From Carnobacterium gallinarum DSM 4847 (GTDB lineage Bacteria; Bacillota; Bacilli; Lactobacillales; Carnobacteriaceae): a DNA stretch of 64,000 bases. Shown one piece after another: positions 18,537 through 26,950 of the stretch. Location: assembly GCF_000744375.1 (NCBI RefSeq), contig NZ_JQLU01000005.1, positions 2,589,496 through 2,653,495 on the forward strand. Direction: 5' to 3'. Under the pieces are notes generated by a model, which did no database searches, was not told the origin of the DNA, and was given only the letters and a program-made list of their open reading frames with translations. The translations under genes were made by a program, and so were the position numbers. The first letter of the stretch is position 1. Each line of letters starts with the position of its first letter.

Positions 18537-19484
18537 TTGAAAATGCAAAAAAAGAAAAATAGTTTATGGAAAGACTTTATGAAGAATAAAGCCTTTTTAA
18601 TGATGGCATTACCAGGGACGATATGGTTGATTCTCTTTTTCTACATTCCAGTTTTTGGAAATGTCGTAGCGTTTAAAGATTTTCAATACTCCGATGGAGG
18701 TTTCTTTAAAAGTTTAAGTCAAAGCCCATGGGTAGGACTAGATAATTTTAAATTTTTGTTCAGTTCATCAAATGCCTACTTAATTACTAGAAATACGGTT
18801 CTGTATAATGTTGGCTTTATTTTAATCAATTTATTCTTTGCTATCTTTTTCGCGGTTATTCTTAGTGAAATTCGTTCTAAAAAATTGATTAAAGTCTATC
18901 AAACGACAATGTTATTGCCTTATTTCATTTCATGGGTTATTATTGGTTATTTTGTTTACGCTTTCTTAAGTCCTGATAAAGGGTTAATAAATGCAGTCAT
19001 TACCGCAAATGGTGGGGAAGGGATTAATTGGTATAATGATCCTAAATTTTGGCCGTTTATTCTACTGTTCTTAGGTGTGTGGAAAGGAATTGGCTATAAT
19101 AGTATTATTTATTTTGCTAGTATTATGGGGATTGATCCAACTTTCTATGAAGCCGCAATGGTAGATGGTGCAACAAAATGGCAACAAATCAAAAATGTTA
19201 CACTTCCACAGTTGGTTCCATTGATTACGATCTTATCTATTTTAGCTGTCGGAAATATTTTCAAGGCCGATTTTGGTTTATTCTATCAAATTCCGAGAAA
19301 TTCAGGTACTTTATATGAAGTGACGTCTGTTTTAGATACTTATATTTATAATGGATTAACAAGTAGCGGAGATATTGGGATGGCATCGGCAGCAGGTCTT
19401 TATCAATCTGTTGTAGGATGTATTCTAGTAGTCGGGACGAATTTAATTGTTCGTCGTTTTGATGAAGAATCAGCTTTATTCTAA
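18537..19484 (+). CDS. Carbohydrate ABC transporter permease (LplB type)
   Basis: A 315-residue permease with six membrane helices and the binding-protein-dependent permease signature (EAAMVDGATKWQQIKNVTLPQ), which docks the ATPase. It resembles LplB/YtcP-group permeases for oligosaccharide import. TTG at 18537 is chosen because it sits 7 bases after AGGAGGAGG; the earlier TTG (18516) precedes that site. It is followed after 18 bases by the second permease and then the lipoprotein. No ATPase is encoded in the cluster, so a shared MsmX-type ATPase elsewhere is expected for this family. Confidence 0.88.
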   Translation: MKMQKKKNSLWKDFMKNKAFLMMALPGTIWLILFFYIPVFGNVVAFKDFQYSDGGFFKSLSQSPWVGLDNFKFLFSSSNAYLITRNTVLYNVGFILINLFFAIFFAVILSEIRSKKLIKVYQTTMLLPYFISWVIIGYFVYAFLSPDKGLINAVITANGGEGINWYNDPKFWPFILLFLGVWKGIGYNSIIYFASIMGIDPTFYEAAMVDGATKWQQIKNVTLPQLVPLITILSILAVGNIFKADFGLFYQIPRNSGTLYEVTSVLDTYIYNGLTSSGDIGMASAAGLYQSVVGCILVVGTNLIVRRFDEESALF

Positions 19485-19502
19485 AAGGAAGGAGTCGTAT
19501 CA

Positions 19503-20420
19503 ATGAAAAAAAAGAAAGTAACTCAATTAACTGTTAGAACTTTTGGGAAAAAAGCTGATTTTTTATTTAATCTATTAGTCGCGATTTTTGCTTTTTCTTG
19601 TATTTTCCCATTTATTTTCGTTATTATTATTTCGTTAACTAGTGAAGCATCTTTAATCACGAATGGATATGCACTGATTCCTAAAGAGTGGAGTTTTGAA
19701 GGATATCGTTATTTAGCAGAAATGAAAGATCAAATTTTACAGGCCTTGTTTGTTACCGTTTTTGTAACAGTAGTCGGAACATTGGTCAATGTGACCTTTA
19801 CATCAACTTATGCTTATGCAATTTCAAGACCGTCTTTTAAATATCGTCGTTTCTTTACAGTGATGGCATTGATTACAATGTTATTTAGCCCAGGAATGGT
19901 CCCTAATTATATTGTAATGACGAATATGCTGCAATTGAAAGACACTATTTGGGCCTTGATTTTACCAATGGCATTAAGCCCATTTAATATTATTGTCATG
20001 CGAACGTTCTTTAAGCGTTCGGTGCCAGATGCGATTATTGAATCTGCTAAGATTGATGGAGCTAGTGAGTTACGCGTCTTTTTACAAATCGTGTTACCAT
20101 TAGCTGTTCCAGGTATTGCAACGATTAGTTTATTTGCAGCGCTAGGTTATTGGAATGATTGGTTTAATGCATTGCTTTATATTCAAAGTGATAATTTAGT
20201 TCCTCTTCAATATTTATTAATGAAAATTCAAGCGAATATTGAGTATATGACAAAAGCTGCAGGAATGAGTGCTCAAATGGCTAGTGGAGCAGCAGCGATT
20301 CCAAAAGAAGCAACACGTATGGCGATGGTTGTAATTTCTACTTTACCAATTGCATGTAGCTATCCATTTTTCCAAAAATATTTCATTAGTGGATTAACAA
20401 TTGGCGGAGTGAAAGAATAA
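19503..20420 (+). CDS. Carbohydrate ABC transporter permease (YtcP/AraQ type)
   Basis: A 305-residue partner permease with six membrane helices and the EAA loop (ESAKIDGASELRVFLQIVLP). It forms the heterodimeric channel with the preceding gene. The C-terminus (FQKYFISGLTIGGVKE) is typical of this sub-family, whose members take up complex oligosaccharides in B. subtilis-like operons. AAGGAAGGAG lies before the ATG. The substrate cannot be told from the sequence. Confidence 0.88.
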   Translation: MKKKKVTQLTVRTFGKKADFLFNLLVAIFAFSCIFPFIFVIIISLTSEASLITNGYALIPKEWSFEGYRYLAEMKDQILQALFVTVFVTVVGTLVNVTFTSTYAYAISRPSFKYRRFFTVMALITMLFSPGMVPNYIVMTNMLQLKDTIWALILPMALSPFNIIVMRTFFKRSVPDAIIESAKIDGASELRVFLQIVLPLAVPGIATISLFAALGYWNDWFNALLYIQSDNLVPLQYLLMKIQANIEYMTKAAGMSAQMASGAAAIPKEATRMAMVVISTLPIACSYPFFQKYFISGLTIGGVKE

Positions 20421-20444
20421 AAAATAAAAGGTGGAGGTTTCAAA

Positions 20445-21926
20445 ATGAATAGTAAATGGCGGAAAGTTGTTTTAGGGAGTGCGCTAGGTTTATTAGTTGC
20501 AGGTGGTTTAGCGGGTTGTGCAGGCTTATCTGGTGACTCAAGCAAAAAAGATGCAGCATCAGGTGATTCAGATGTGCCAACATTATTGATGTATCAAATT
20601 GGGGACAAACCGGATAACTATGATGAATTAATGAAGATAGCGAACAAAAAAATTAAAGAAAAAGCTGGCGTGCAACTGAATTTACAATACATGGGGTGGG
20701 GCGATTATGAACAAAAGATGGCTGTTATTACCTCTTCCGGTGAAAATTATGATATTGCCTTAGCAAAAAATTATGTAACAAACGCTCAAAAAGGTGCTTA
20801 TGCAGACTTAACTGAATTAGCTCCAAAAGAAGCGAAAGAAGCGTATGATATGTTAGATCCAGCTTACATTAAAGGGAATTTAATTGATGGTAAGTTGTAT
20901 GCATTCCCAGTAAATGCCAATGTTTTTGGTGAACAGATGATTACATTTAATAAACAATTTTTAGATAAATATAATTTAGATATTTCAAATGTTAAAACAT
21001 ATCAAGATTTAGGACCATTATTTAAAGTGATCAAAGAAAAAGAAGCAAATACTATTGCATTCGCAGCAGGTAAAGGATTTAAAGTTGAGTCAAATATGGA
21101 TTATCCTGTTACAAATGGAATGCCATTTGCTGTTGATTTATTAGGTGATGAAACGAAAATTATTAATCAATATAACAATGAACGTTTACAAAAAGATTTA
21201 AAAACAATGAATGACTACTATAAGGCGGGTTATATTGCTCAAGATGCAGCAACAAGTAATACTGATCATCCGTTAGAAGGAACAACGTGGTTCGCTCGTC
21301 AAGAAACACAAGGACCTTACGATTATGGCGATACTATTTTAACAACGGCAGCTGGTCAACCATTAGAGTCTAAAGCGGTAACTATGCCAGTTAAAACAAC
21401 TGGGCAAGCTCAAATGGCTAACTTCGTTATTTCAAGTAATTCTAAAAATAAAGAAAAATCAATGGAAGTTTTGGGGTTAATTAACTCTGATTCTGAATTA
21501 TTGAATGGTTTAGTTTATGGTATCGAAGACAAAGCTTGGGAAAAAGTCGGTGATAATCGTGTGAAATTATTAGATGGTTATCTACCAAAAGAGCATATGT
21601 CTGCTTGGAATACTGGAAACAACAAGATTCTTTATGTCCCAGAAAGCATTACTGATGAACAAGTTGCTGAACGCGATAAAAAAATCGAAGAATCAACTGC
21701 TTCACCAATTCTAGGTTTTAACTTTAATACAAAAACAGTTAAATCTGAAATGACAAATATTGCGAATGTAATGAATCAGTATATTGATGGATTGAATACT
21801 GGAACACTTGATCCAGAAAAAGCAATTCCAGAAATGAACGAAAAATTAGAAAAAGCGGGCATGGCTAAAGTTCAAGCAGAGATGCAAAAACAATACGATG
21901 ATTTCCGCAAAGAAAGCAAGGAATAA
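20445..21926 (+). CDS. Extracellular sugar-binding lipoprotein (LplA/DUF3502 type)
   Basis: A 493-residue lipoprotein with a signal peptide ending in the lipobox GGLAGC (lipidated Cys near residue 25). The mature part has the two-lobe solute-binding fold; the C-terminal part (NFNTKTVKSEMTNIANV onward) matches the DUF3502 domain of LplA-like proteins. It captures the substrate outside the membrane and delivers it to the two upstream-encoded permeases. A small hairpin follows, which may lower expression of the downstream regulatory genes relative to this abundant protein. Confidence 0.88.
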   Translation: MNSKWRKVVLGSALGLLVAGGLAGCAGLSGDSSKKDAASGDSDVPTLLMYQIGDKPDNYDELMKIANKKIKEKAGVQLNLQYMGWGDYEQKMAVITSSGENYDIALAKNYVTNAQKGAYADLTELAPKEAKEAYDMLDPAYIKGNLIDGKLYAFPVNANVFGEQMITFNKQFLDKYNLDISNVKTYQDLGPLFKVIKEKEANTIAFAAGKGFKVESNMDYPVTNGMPFAVDLLGDETKIINQYNNERLQKDLKTMNDYYKAGYIAQDAATSNTDHPLEGTTWFARQETQGPYDYGDTILTTAAGQPLESKAVTMPVKTTGQAQMANFVISSNSKNKEKSMEVLGLINSDSELLNGLVYGIEDKAWEKVGDNRVKLLDGYLPKEHMSAWNTGNNKILYVPESITDEQVAERDKKIEESTASPILGFNFNTKTVKSEMTNIANVMNQYIDGLNTGTLDPEKAIPEMNEKLEKAGMAKVQAEMQKQYDDFRKESKE

Positions 21927-21940
21927 TCAATCTTTGGAGG

Positions 21941-21966
21941 AGGACAAGCAATTGACTTGTCCTTTT
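21941..21966 (+). terminator. Weak terminator or processing hairpin inside the operon
   Basis: Stem 21941-21948 with 21956-21963 and four T, between the binding protein and yesL. The short T run suggests partial termination. Confidence 0.5.
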
Positions 21967-22010
21967 CCATTTAAGTTTTTATCTACATAAAAGAAAAAGG
22001 AGGAATTTTT

Positions 22011-22628
22011 ATGTTGGGAAAATATTTAGAAACTTTTTTTAATCGTTGCTACTTGTTTATTAAATTGAGTTTGATTTTTTGGGGATTGGCTTTAGCGGGT
22101 GGACTTATTTTTGGTATTGGCCCTGCGTTAGTGACAATTGCTAATTTATTCGGAGAGTACCGTTGGGAATTTAAGCAGATGAAAGTTTCAGTTTGCTGGG
22201 AAATTTATAAAGAAAATTTTAAACGAGGGAATCTACTTTTTTATATTTTTAGTGCAATTTCTCTCTTTTTATCTTACAATTTATATTTGTCCGTACAAAT
22301 TAATGGACTAATTTTTATTATGATTGATTTTATGATTATTTTTGCTTTATTTTATACGGCTTTATCTTTTTGGTTTGCTATTTTGATTCAAAGTCAGTAT
22401 GATTGTCAACTGAAGGATTTATTTAAATTAGCTGGAGCTTTGGTTTTTATGAGTTTTAAAAATTTACTTGTATTAACAATTGGTGGTATTCTTTTATTAG
22501 TAGTCACATATAAATTTCCAGGGTTGATTTTATTTGGTAGTATTGGTTTTTGGATCGTTTTTTTAACAAATGTAGCTCAATCACTATTTGAACAATTGGA
22601 TCAACAACTGATTGCTGCTGAAAATTAA
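22011..22628 (+). CDS. YesL-like DUF624 membrane protein
   Basis: A 205-residue membrane protein with about five helices and the DUF624 start pattern (several aromatic residues, then GLIFGIGPALVTIANLF). YesL proteins regularly lie with carbohydrate ABC importers and YesMN two-component systems; their molecular role is unknown. AAAGGAGG precedes the ATG. It is close to the sensor kinase gene (51 bases to its preferred start), supporting one transcript with the ABC genes. Confidence 0.85.
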   Translation: MLGKYLETFFNRCYLFIKLSLIFWGLALAGGLIFGIGPALVTIANLFGEYRWEFKQMKVSVCWEIYKENFKRGNLLFYIFSAISLFLSYNLYLSVQINGLIFIMIDFMIIFALFYTALSFWFAILIQSQYDCQLKDLFKLAGALVFMSFKNLLVLTIGGILLLVVTYKFPGLILFGSIGFWIVFLTNVAQSLFEQLDQQLIAAEN

Positions 22629-22679
22629 ACAGTTTTGAAAAAGCCAACAGTGAATGTTGGATTGACGGGGGACATTCTT

Positions 22680-24374
22680 TTGAAGAAAAAAAATCTAATT
22701 TATTCCTTGTTGAAGATTTATTCCTTAGTCTTAATTGTGGTCATTACTTCATTTGCAATTATTATGAGTTATGTATCCCTTGAACGAAATCGTAATGAGG
22801 CGGATCAAAGTACACAGCAAACTGCTGGACGCTTAGCGACTGTTCTATCTGATAATGAAAAAAAGATTAGTCAAATGGCTGTTTCTTTAGCTGATAATCA
22901 AGAAAAGGTCACGAACTTAGTAAATTATTTTAACTTAAGTTACAGTAATTATTTAAGTTACAGTTTAAGTCAGCAGAATGTCAACAAAGATGCCAACTAT
23001 ATTTATTTGCCTAATCAATTGATGAATTTTTATTACTCTGATGACAAAATTGAAGCGATTACGATTGAGTTGAAAGACTATCAAGAGATACTTTATTCTA
23101 ATATCAATAAGAAAATGGGTGAAAAACGTCGAGAGTTACCGGATTTTAGTAACCGCTTAACTCTACCGAAAGTTCTGACTAATCCGAATACTTCACAGCA
23201 AATGGGAACGTTGTATGTAACCTTTTCCGAAGAAGAATTGGCTCGAATTATCGATAATTATGGCACAAAAGATGAACTGCAAGTTTTTATTTTTTCCGAT
23301 ACAATGAAGAATTTATATCATAGTCAAGCGTACCAAGGAAATAATAATTTACAAAAGCAACTAGATAAGAGTATTGCCAAAAGTTCAACAATTAACTTTA
23401 CTGAATTGAAAAAGGATTATTTTATCAATGAATCAAAAACTTCAAGTGGTATTCAAATCGTAACAGCTATTTCTAAGGAAAGAGTTCGGAATAACTCAAT
23501 TAATGGAATTATTTTTATTTTAATTGGAAGTGTCTTAATTAATTTGTTTTTACTGTATTTCTTATATCGAACTTTTAGCAAATATGCACAACAAGTGGCG
23601 GATATTGTTGGGTCGGTCAATCAAGTATCTAGTGGGAAAATGGATTGGCGGATTGATACGACACATAAAGAGGCAGAATTAAAAGACATTTCAATGGGAA
23701 TTAATCATATGTTAGATGGGGTTAATCAGTATATTGAAGATATTTATAAGCTAGAAATTAAGCAACAAGATGCCCATATGCGAGCTTTGCAATCGCAAAT
23801 TAATCCTCATTTTTTGTATAATACGTTAGAGTATATTCGGATGTATGCAGTAAGTGAAGGTGCTGAAGAATTAGCGGATGTCGTGTATACCTTTGCGACC
23901 TTATTGCGGAATAATACGTCACAGGAAAAAACAACGAGTTTAAAAAAAGAGTTGGAGTTTTGTGAAAAATATGTTTATTTGTATCAAATGCGCTATCCAG
24001 GGAATATTGCGTATTCATTTTATTTAGATAAATCTTTGGAAAATTTAGTGATTCCAAAATTTTCAATTCAACCATTGATTGAGAATTATTTTGTTCATGG
24101 AATTGATTATATGCGCATTAATAATGTCATTAGCGTGAAAGCTCAAGTTGCAAATGGCAAAACAATGATCTTAATTCGTGATAATGGCAAAGGCATGAGT
24201 GCTGAAAAACAAGAGGAGTTAAATCAATCTTTGGCGAAGAGGAATAGTAAAATGGGAGACTCAATTGGAATTTTAAATGTAAATGAACGTTTAAGTTCTT
24301 TTTTTGGAGAGAATTATCAAATGCAAATTGAAAAATCAGAGCATAATGGTGTGATGATTGTTATTTCTTTTTAA
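22680..24374 (+). CDS. YesM-family sensor histidine kinase
   Basis: A 564-residue kinase of the LytS/YesM class. It has an N-terminal helix, a large extracytoplasmic sensor (about 40-270), a second membrane helix (about 280-305), HAMP, and the His_kinase domain with the phospho-acceptor in QSQINPHFLYNTLEYI; the ATPase part has IQPLIENYFVHG and RDNGKGMS. It probably senses the imported sugar or the loaded binding protein. TTG at 22680 lies 6 bases after GGGGGA; the earlier TTG at 22635 has no ribosome site. Partner regulator follows directly. Confidence 0.88.
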   Translation: MKKKNLIYSLLKIYSLVLIVVITSFAIIMSYVSLERNRNEADQSTQQTAGRLATVLSDNEKKISQMAVSLADNQEKVTNLVNYFNLSYSNYLSYSLSQQNVNKDANYIYLPNQLMNFYYSDDKIEAITIELKDYQEILYSNINKKMGEKRRELPDFSNRLTLPKVLTNPNTSQQMGTLYVTFSEEELARIIDNYGTKDELQVFIFSDTMKNLYHSQAYQGNNNLQKQLDKSIAKSSTINFTELKKDYFINESKTSSGIQIVTAISKERVRNNSINGIIFILIGSVLINLFLLYFLYRTFSKYAQQVADIVGSVNQVSSGKMDWRIDTTHKEAELKDISMGINHMLDGVNQYIEDIYKLEIKQQDAHMRALQSQINPHFLYNTLEYIRMYAVSEGAEELADVVYTFATLLRNNTSQEKTTSLKKELEFCEKYVYLYQMRYPGNIAYSFYLDKSLENLVIPKFSIQPLIENYFVHGIDYMRINNVISVKAQVANGKTMILIRDNGKGMSAEKQEELNQSLAKRNSKMGDSIGILNVNERLSSFFGENYQMQIEKSEHNGVMIVISF

Positions 24375-24392
24375 ACTAAAGAGGTGAAAAAA

Positions 24393-25886
24393 ATGTATCG
24401 AATGTTGTTGGTAGATGATGAATACATGATTTTAGAAGGATTAAAAAAATTGATTCCGTGGCAGCAATTAGGAATAGAAATTAGTGGAACTGCTAAAAAT
24501 GGGCAGGAGGCTTTACAGTTTGTTAGAGAAAATGAAGTCGATATTGTCATTTCGGATGTTACGATGCCTTTGCTATCAGGAATTGAGTTTATTCGATTAG
24601 CCCAGGAAGAAGCCATTTATTTTCACTTTTTAATGTTATCAGGTTATCAAGAATTTGACTATGTAAAAGAAGGTTTACGGATGGGTGCCGATAATTATTT
24701 AATTAAACCGGTGGATAAGGTTGAATTAGTTGAAACATTGGAAAAAACAATTGCTGCAATCAAAAAAGAGGAAGAGCAATTGGAAACTCAAAGTGTGTTA
24801 TTTGATTATCTTTTGCAAGGTTGGATTCATGATGAAATTGATTATATTGAACTAAGAAAACATATGAAGCACTATCAATATGATTTAGCTGATAGCTATT
24901 ATACTGTATTAATTATTGATTTTCCTATTGAAAGTGAAGAGGTGTTAACAAAATTTTTTAGTCAACAAAATCAAGGTCTTTATTATAAATCAAGTGATAC
25001 AGAAGAGTTCATTGTTGTTTTTTCAGGATCAGAAGCAGAGCTTCAATTATTTGTGCTAGACTTTCAAGAACTGAATCAACGCAATCAAAAATGCTTTTTT
25101 ATAGCAATTGGAGAAACAATAGAAGGATTAACGGAAGTTGCTTCTAGTTACAATCATGCGCTTCATGGGATTCAAATTCATGATTTCTATCAAGTTAAAG
25201 GAATGGAGCCAAGTGGGTTTTTAGAAACATCAACGGGATTATTGCCACAAATTTCTTTTGTTGCCTTTAATCAAGCTCTTTCGATTCGAGATGTTGCGAC
25301 GATTCATACTGAAATCGCTGGAATATTAGAATTAATGCGACAACAGGGAACATTACCTGATTATTCAAGACACATGACCTTTTTGATTTTTATGGATTTA
25401 TATCGTCAATTTGAAACGTTAGATGAAATTTTTTATCAGACTAGCTTTGAAAAAATCGCGAATGCTCAATCTTTTGAAGCACTACAACAAGTAATTGAAG
25501 ATACCTTAGTTGAGATTAAAGGGGTTAAAAAGGAGCGGTCTTATAGCGGCAATACACAGCGTATGTTAGAAATTATTATGGAACGTTATTCAGAGGATTT
25601 ATCTTTAAAATTAGTGGCAGATGAGTTGTATTTAAATGTCATGTATTTAGGTCAAATTTTTAAAAAAGAAACGAAAAAAAGTTTTTCACAATATTTAAAT
25701 CAGTATCGAATTAAAGAAGCGCAAAATCTATTGGTTCATTCGGATAATAATGTTAATGAAATTGCGGTTTCTGTGGGTTATACAAGTGCTGGATATTTTT
25801 ATAAAAATTTTAAGAAAATTTGTGGTATTTCACCAAAAGAGTTTCGTGAGCGTTTTGTAACAGGATATAATCCAATAGATAGCTAA
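24393..25886 (+). CDS. YesN-family AraC-type response regulator
   Basis: A 497-residue regulator. The N-terminal receiver domain has DDEYM and the phospho-acceptor Asp in VDIVISDVTMP (about residue 54). A long middle region links to a C-terminal AraC DNA-binding domain with two helix-turn-helix units (LSLKLVADELYLNVMYLGQI; NEIAVSVGYTSAGYFYKNFK). It is the partner of the YesM kinase and most likely activates the ABC operon. The GTG at 24384 overlaps the GAGG site, so ATG 24393 is used. No glycoside hydrolase is part of the cluster. The 254 bases after it hold no gene. Confidence 0.9.
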   Translation: MYRMLLVDDEYMILEGLKKLIPWQQLGIEISGTAKNGQEALQFVRENEVDIVISDVTMPLLSGIEFIRLAQEEAIYFHFLMLSGYQEFDYVKEGLRMGADNYLIKPVDKVELVETLEKTIAAIKKEEEQLETQSVLFDYLLQGWIHDEIDYIELRKHMKHYQYDLADSYYTVLIIDFPIESEEVLTKFFSQQNQGLYYKSSDTEEFIVVFSGSEAELQLFVLDFQELNQRNQKCFFIAIGETIEGLTEVASSYNHALHGIQIHDFYQVKGMEPSGFLETSTGLLPQISFVAFNQALSIRDVATIHTEIAGILELMRQQGTLPDYSRHMTFLIFMDLYRQFETLDEIFYQTSFEKIANAQSFEALQQVIEDTLVEIKGVKKERSYSGNTQRMLEIIMERYSEDLSLKLVADELYLNVMYLGQIFKKETKKSFSQYLNQYRIKEAQNLLVHSDNNVNEIAVSVGYTSAGYFYKNFKKICGISPKEFRERFVTGYNPIDS

Positions 25887-26080
25887 TAAAGTAGGGGATG
25901 AGTTAGTATAAGTATATATAGTTAAAAACCTTATCATAAAGTATATCTATTCAGCTAAATCAAGTCTGCTCTATAAGAAGGGAATAAAGTTTATACATCA
26001 TTTGAAGTGAAATGAGTGATTTAACAACATTTAGACGGTTATAAAAATGTATAAAAAGATTAAAATTGAATTGGTTGTCC

Positions 26081-26121
26081 ACCAAAAGCCCCACCAAGAG
26101 AAAAATCTTAGTGGAGCTTTT
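26081..26121 (-). terminator. Putative terminator of the type VII effector operon
   Basis: A 15-bp inverted repeat. Its two non-Watson-Crick positions become G-U pairs only in the minus-strand RNA, so it is better folded for the leftward transcript. The T run is only four bases. Confidence 0.55.
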
Positions 26122-26140
26122 AGGTGTGTGATAATTCATT

Positions 26141-26950
26141 TTAAAATGAATTATCATGAACAAATATGTTGATAGTGCAATTTAATTCTTGTGAAAATAA
26201 CAAACTATACTCTGTAGTTAATTTTTGTAGGATCTTTCTTTTTTCTTTTTCTTTTCCTTGATCAACATAGTTACCAGAATCATCAAACTCTTCTTGGTAA
26301 CTCAACCAAAATACAATAGTTCTATTATTTACTGTCTCTTTTCCGTTATTATTGTAAACAACTTTATAATTTTCGTTTTTTTGATTGTCAAATTCAACAC
26401 TTAGTACATCAACATATGTTCTTGAAATCATCTCCATTATTTTTTCTTTTTCCGTTCTATTTTCTAAATCAAAAGTTTTTAAAAGTTCAACGTCAGCTTC
26501 TTTTAATCTCTCTAGTCGGATGTTATTTCTTAAATACATGTATTTAGAGCTTAGATAGGATATATTTTGATAATAACTTTCTGTTGAATTTATATTTGTA
26601 AAAGAAGTTTTCGGTACACTAATTACATCCAAGTTTTTTAATGTATTATCGAGTTGTTCAATAGATAATTCATCCTTCAAAAACAAACTCAATGCTCTAT
26701 TATATTTGTTTTGTAAATTTAAATATTTTAATGTTATGTTTTCTTCTGAAGAGGAGTACCCTTTACTATGAGCTTTCTTAAAATCAAAGTCAAAATCATT
26801 TTCTGGAACAAATTCATTAAATTTTTCAATCTGTATATCTCTACTTTCCATATTTTTTTCTCCTTTTTGATTCAATTTGAAACTAGTTATTGCTACAAAG
26901 AATATTGATACTACAACAAGGATACAAACAAGTACTTTTTTATTTTTCAT
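26141..26950 (-). CDS. Membrane-anchored hypothetical protein, candidate immunity factor
   Basis: A 269-residue protein I do not recognise. One N-terminal membrane helix (about residues 5-25, followed by Lys) anchors a charged, mostly helical ectodomain of some 240 residues predicted outside the cell. It overlaps the end of the LXG toxin gene by 11 bases and is last in the operon, the usual place of an immunity gene. A membrane-anchored outward-facing immunity protein (as TipC protects against TelC) would imply a toxin acting at or outside the membrane. ATG 26950 is 8 bases after AGGT; TTG 26956 is less likely. Immunity function is inferred from position only. Confidence 0.6.
   Translation of the reverse strand: MKNKKVLVCILVVVSIFFVAITSFKLNQKGEKNMESRDIQIEKFNEFVPENDFDFDFKKAHSKGYSSSEENITLKYLNLQNKYNRALSLFLKDELSIEQLDNTLKNLDVISVPKTSFTNINSTESYYQNISYLSSKYMYLRNNIRLERLKEADVELLKTFDLENRTEKEKIMEMISRTYVDVLSVEFDNQKNENYKVVYNNNGKETVNNRTIVFWLSYQEEFDDSGNYVDQGKEKEKRKILQKLTTEYSLLFSQELNCTINIFVHDNSF

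Noticed and set aside
25960-26163. 67-residue minus-strand ORF after the YesN gene
   Set aside because: It spans the putative terminator of the effector operon, overlaps the candidate immunity gene's end, and has no ribosome site or recognisable product.
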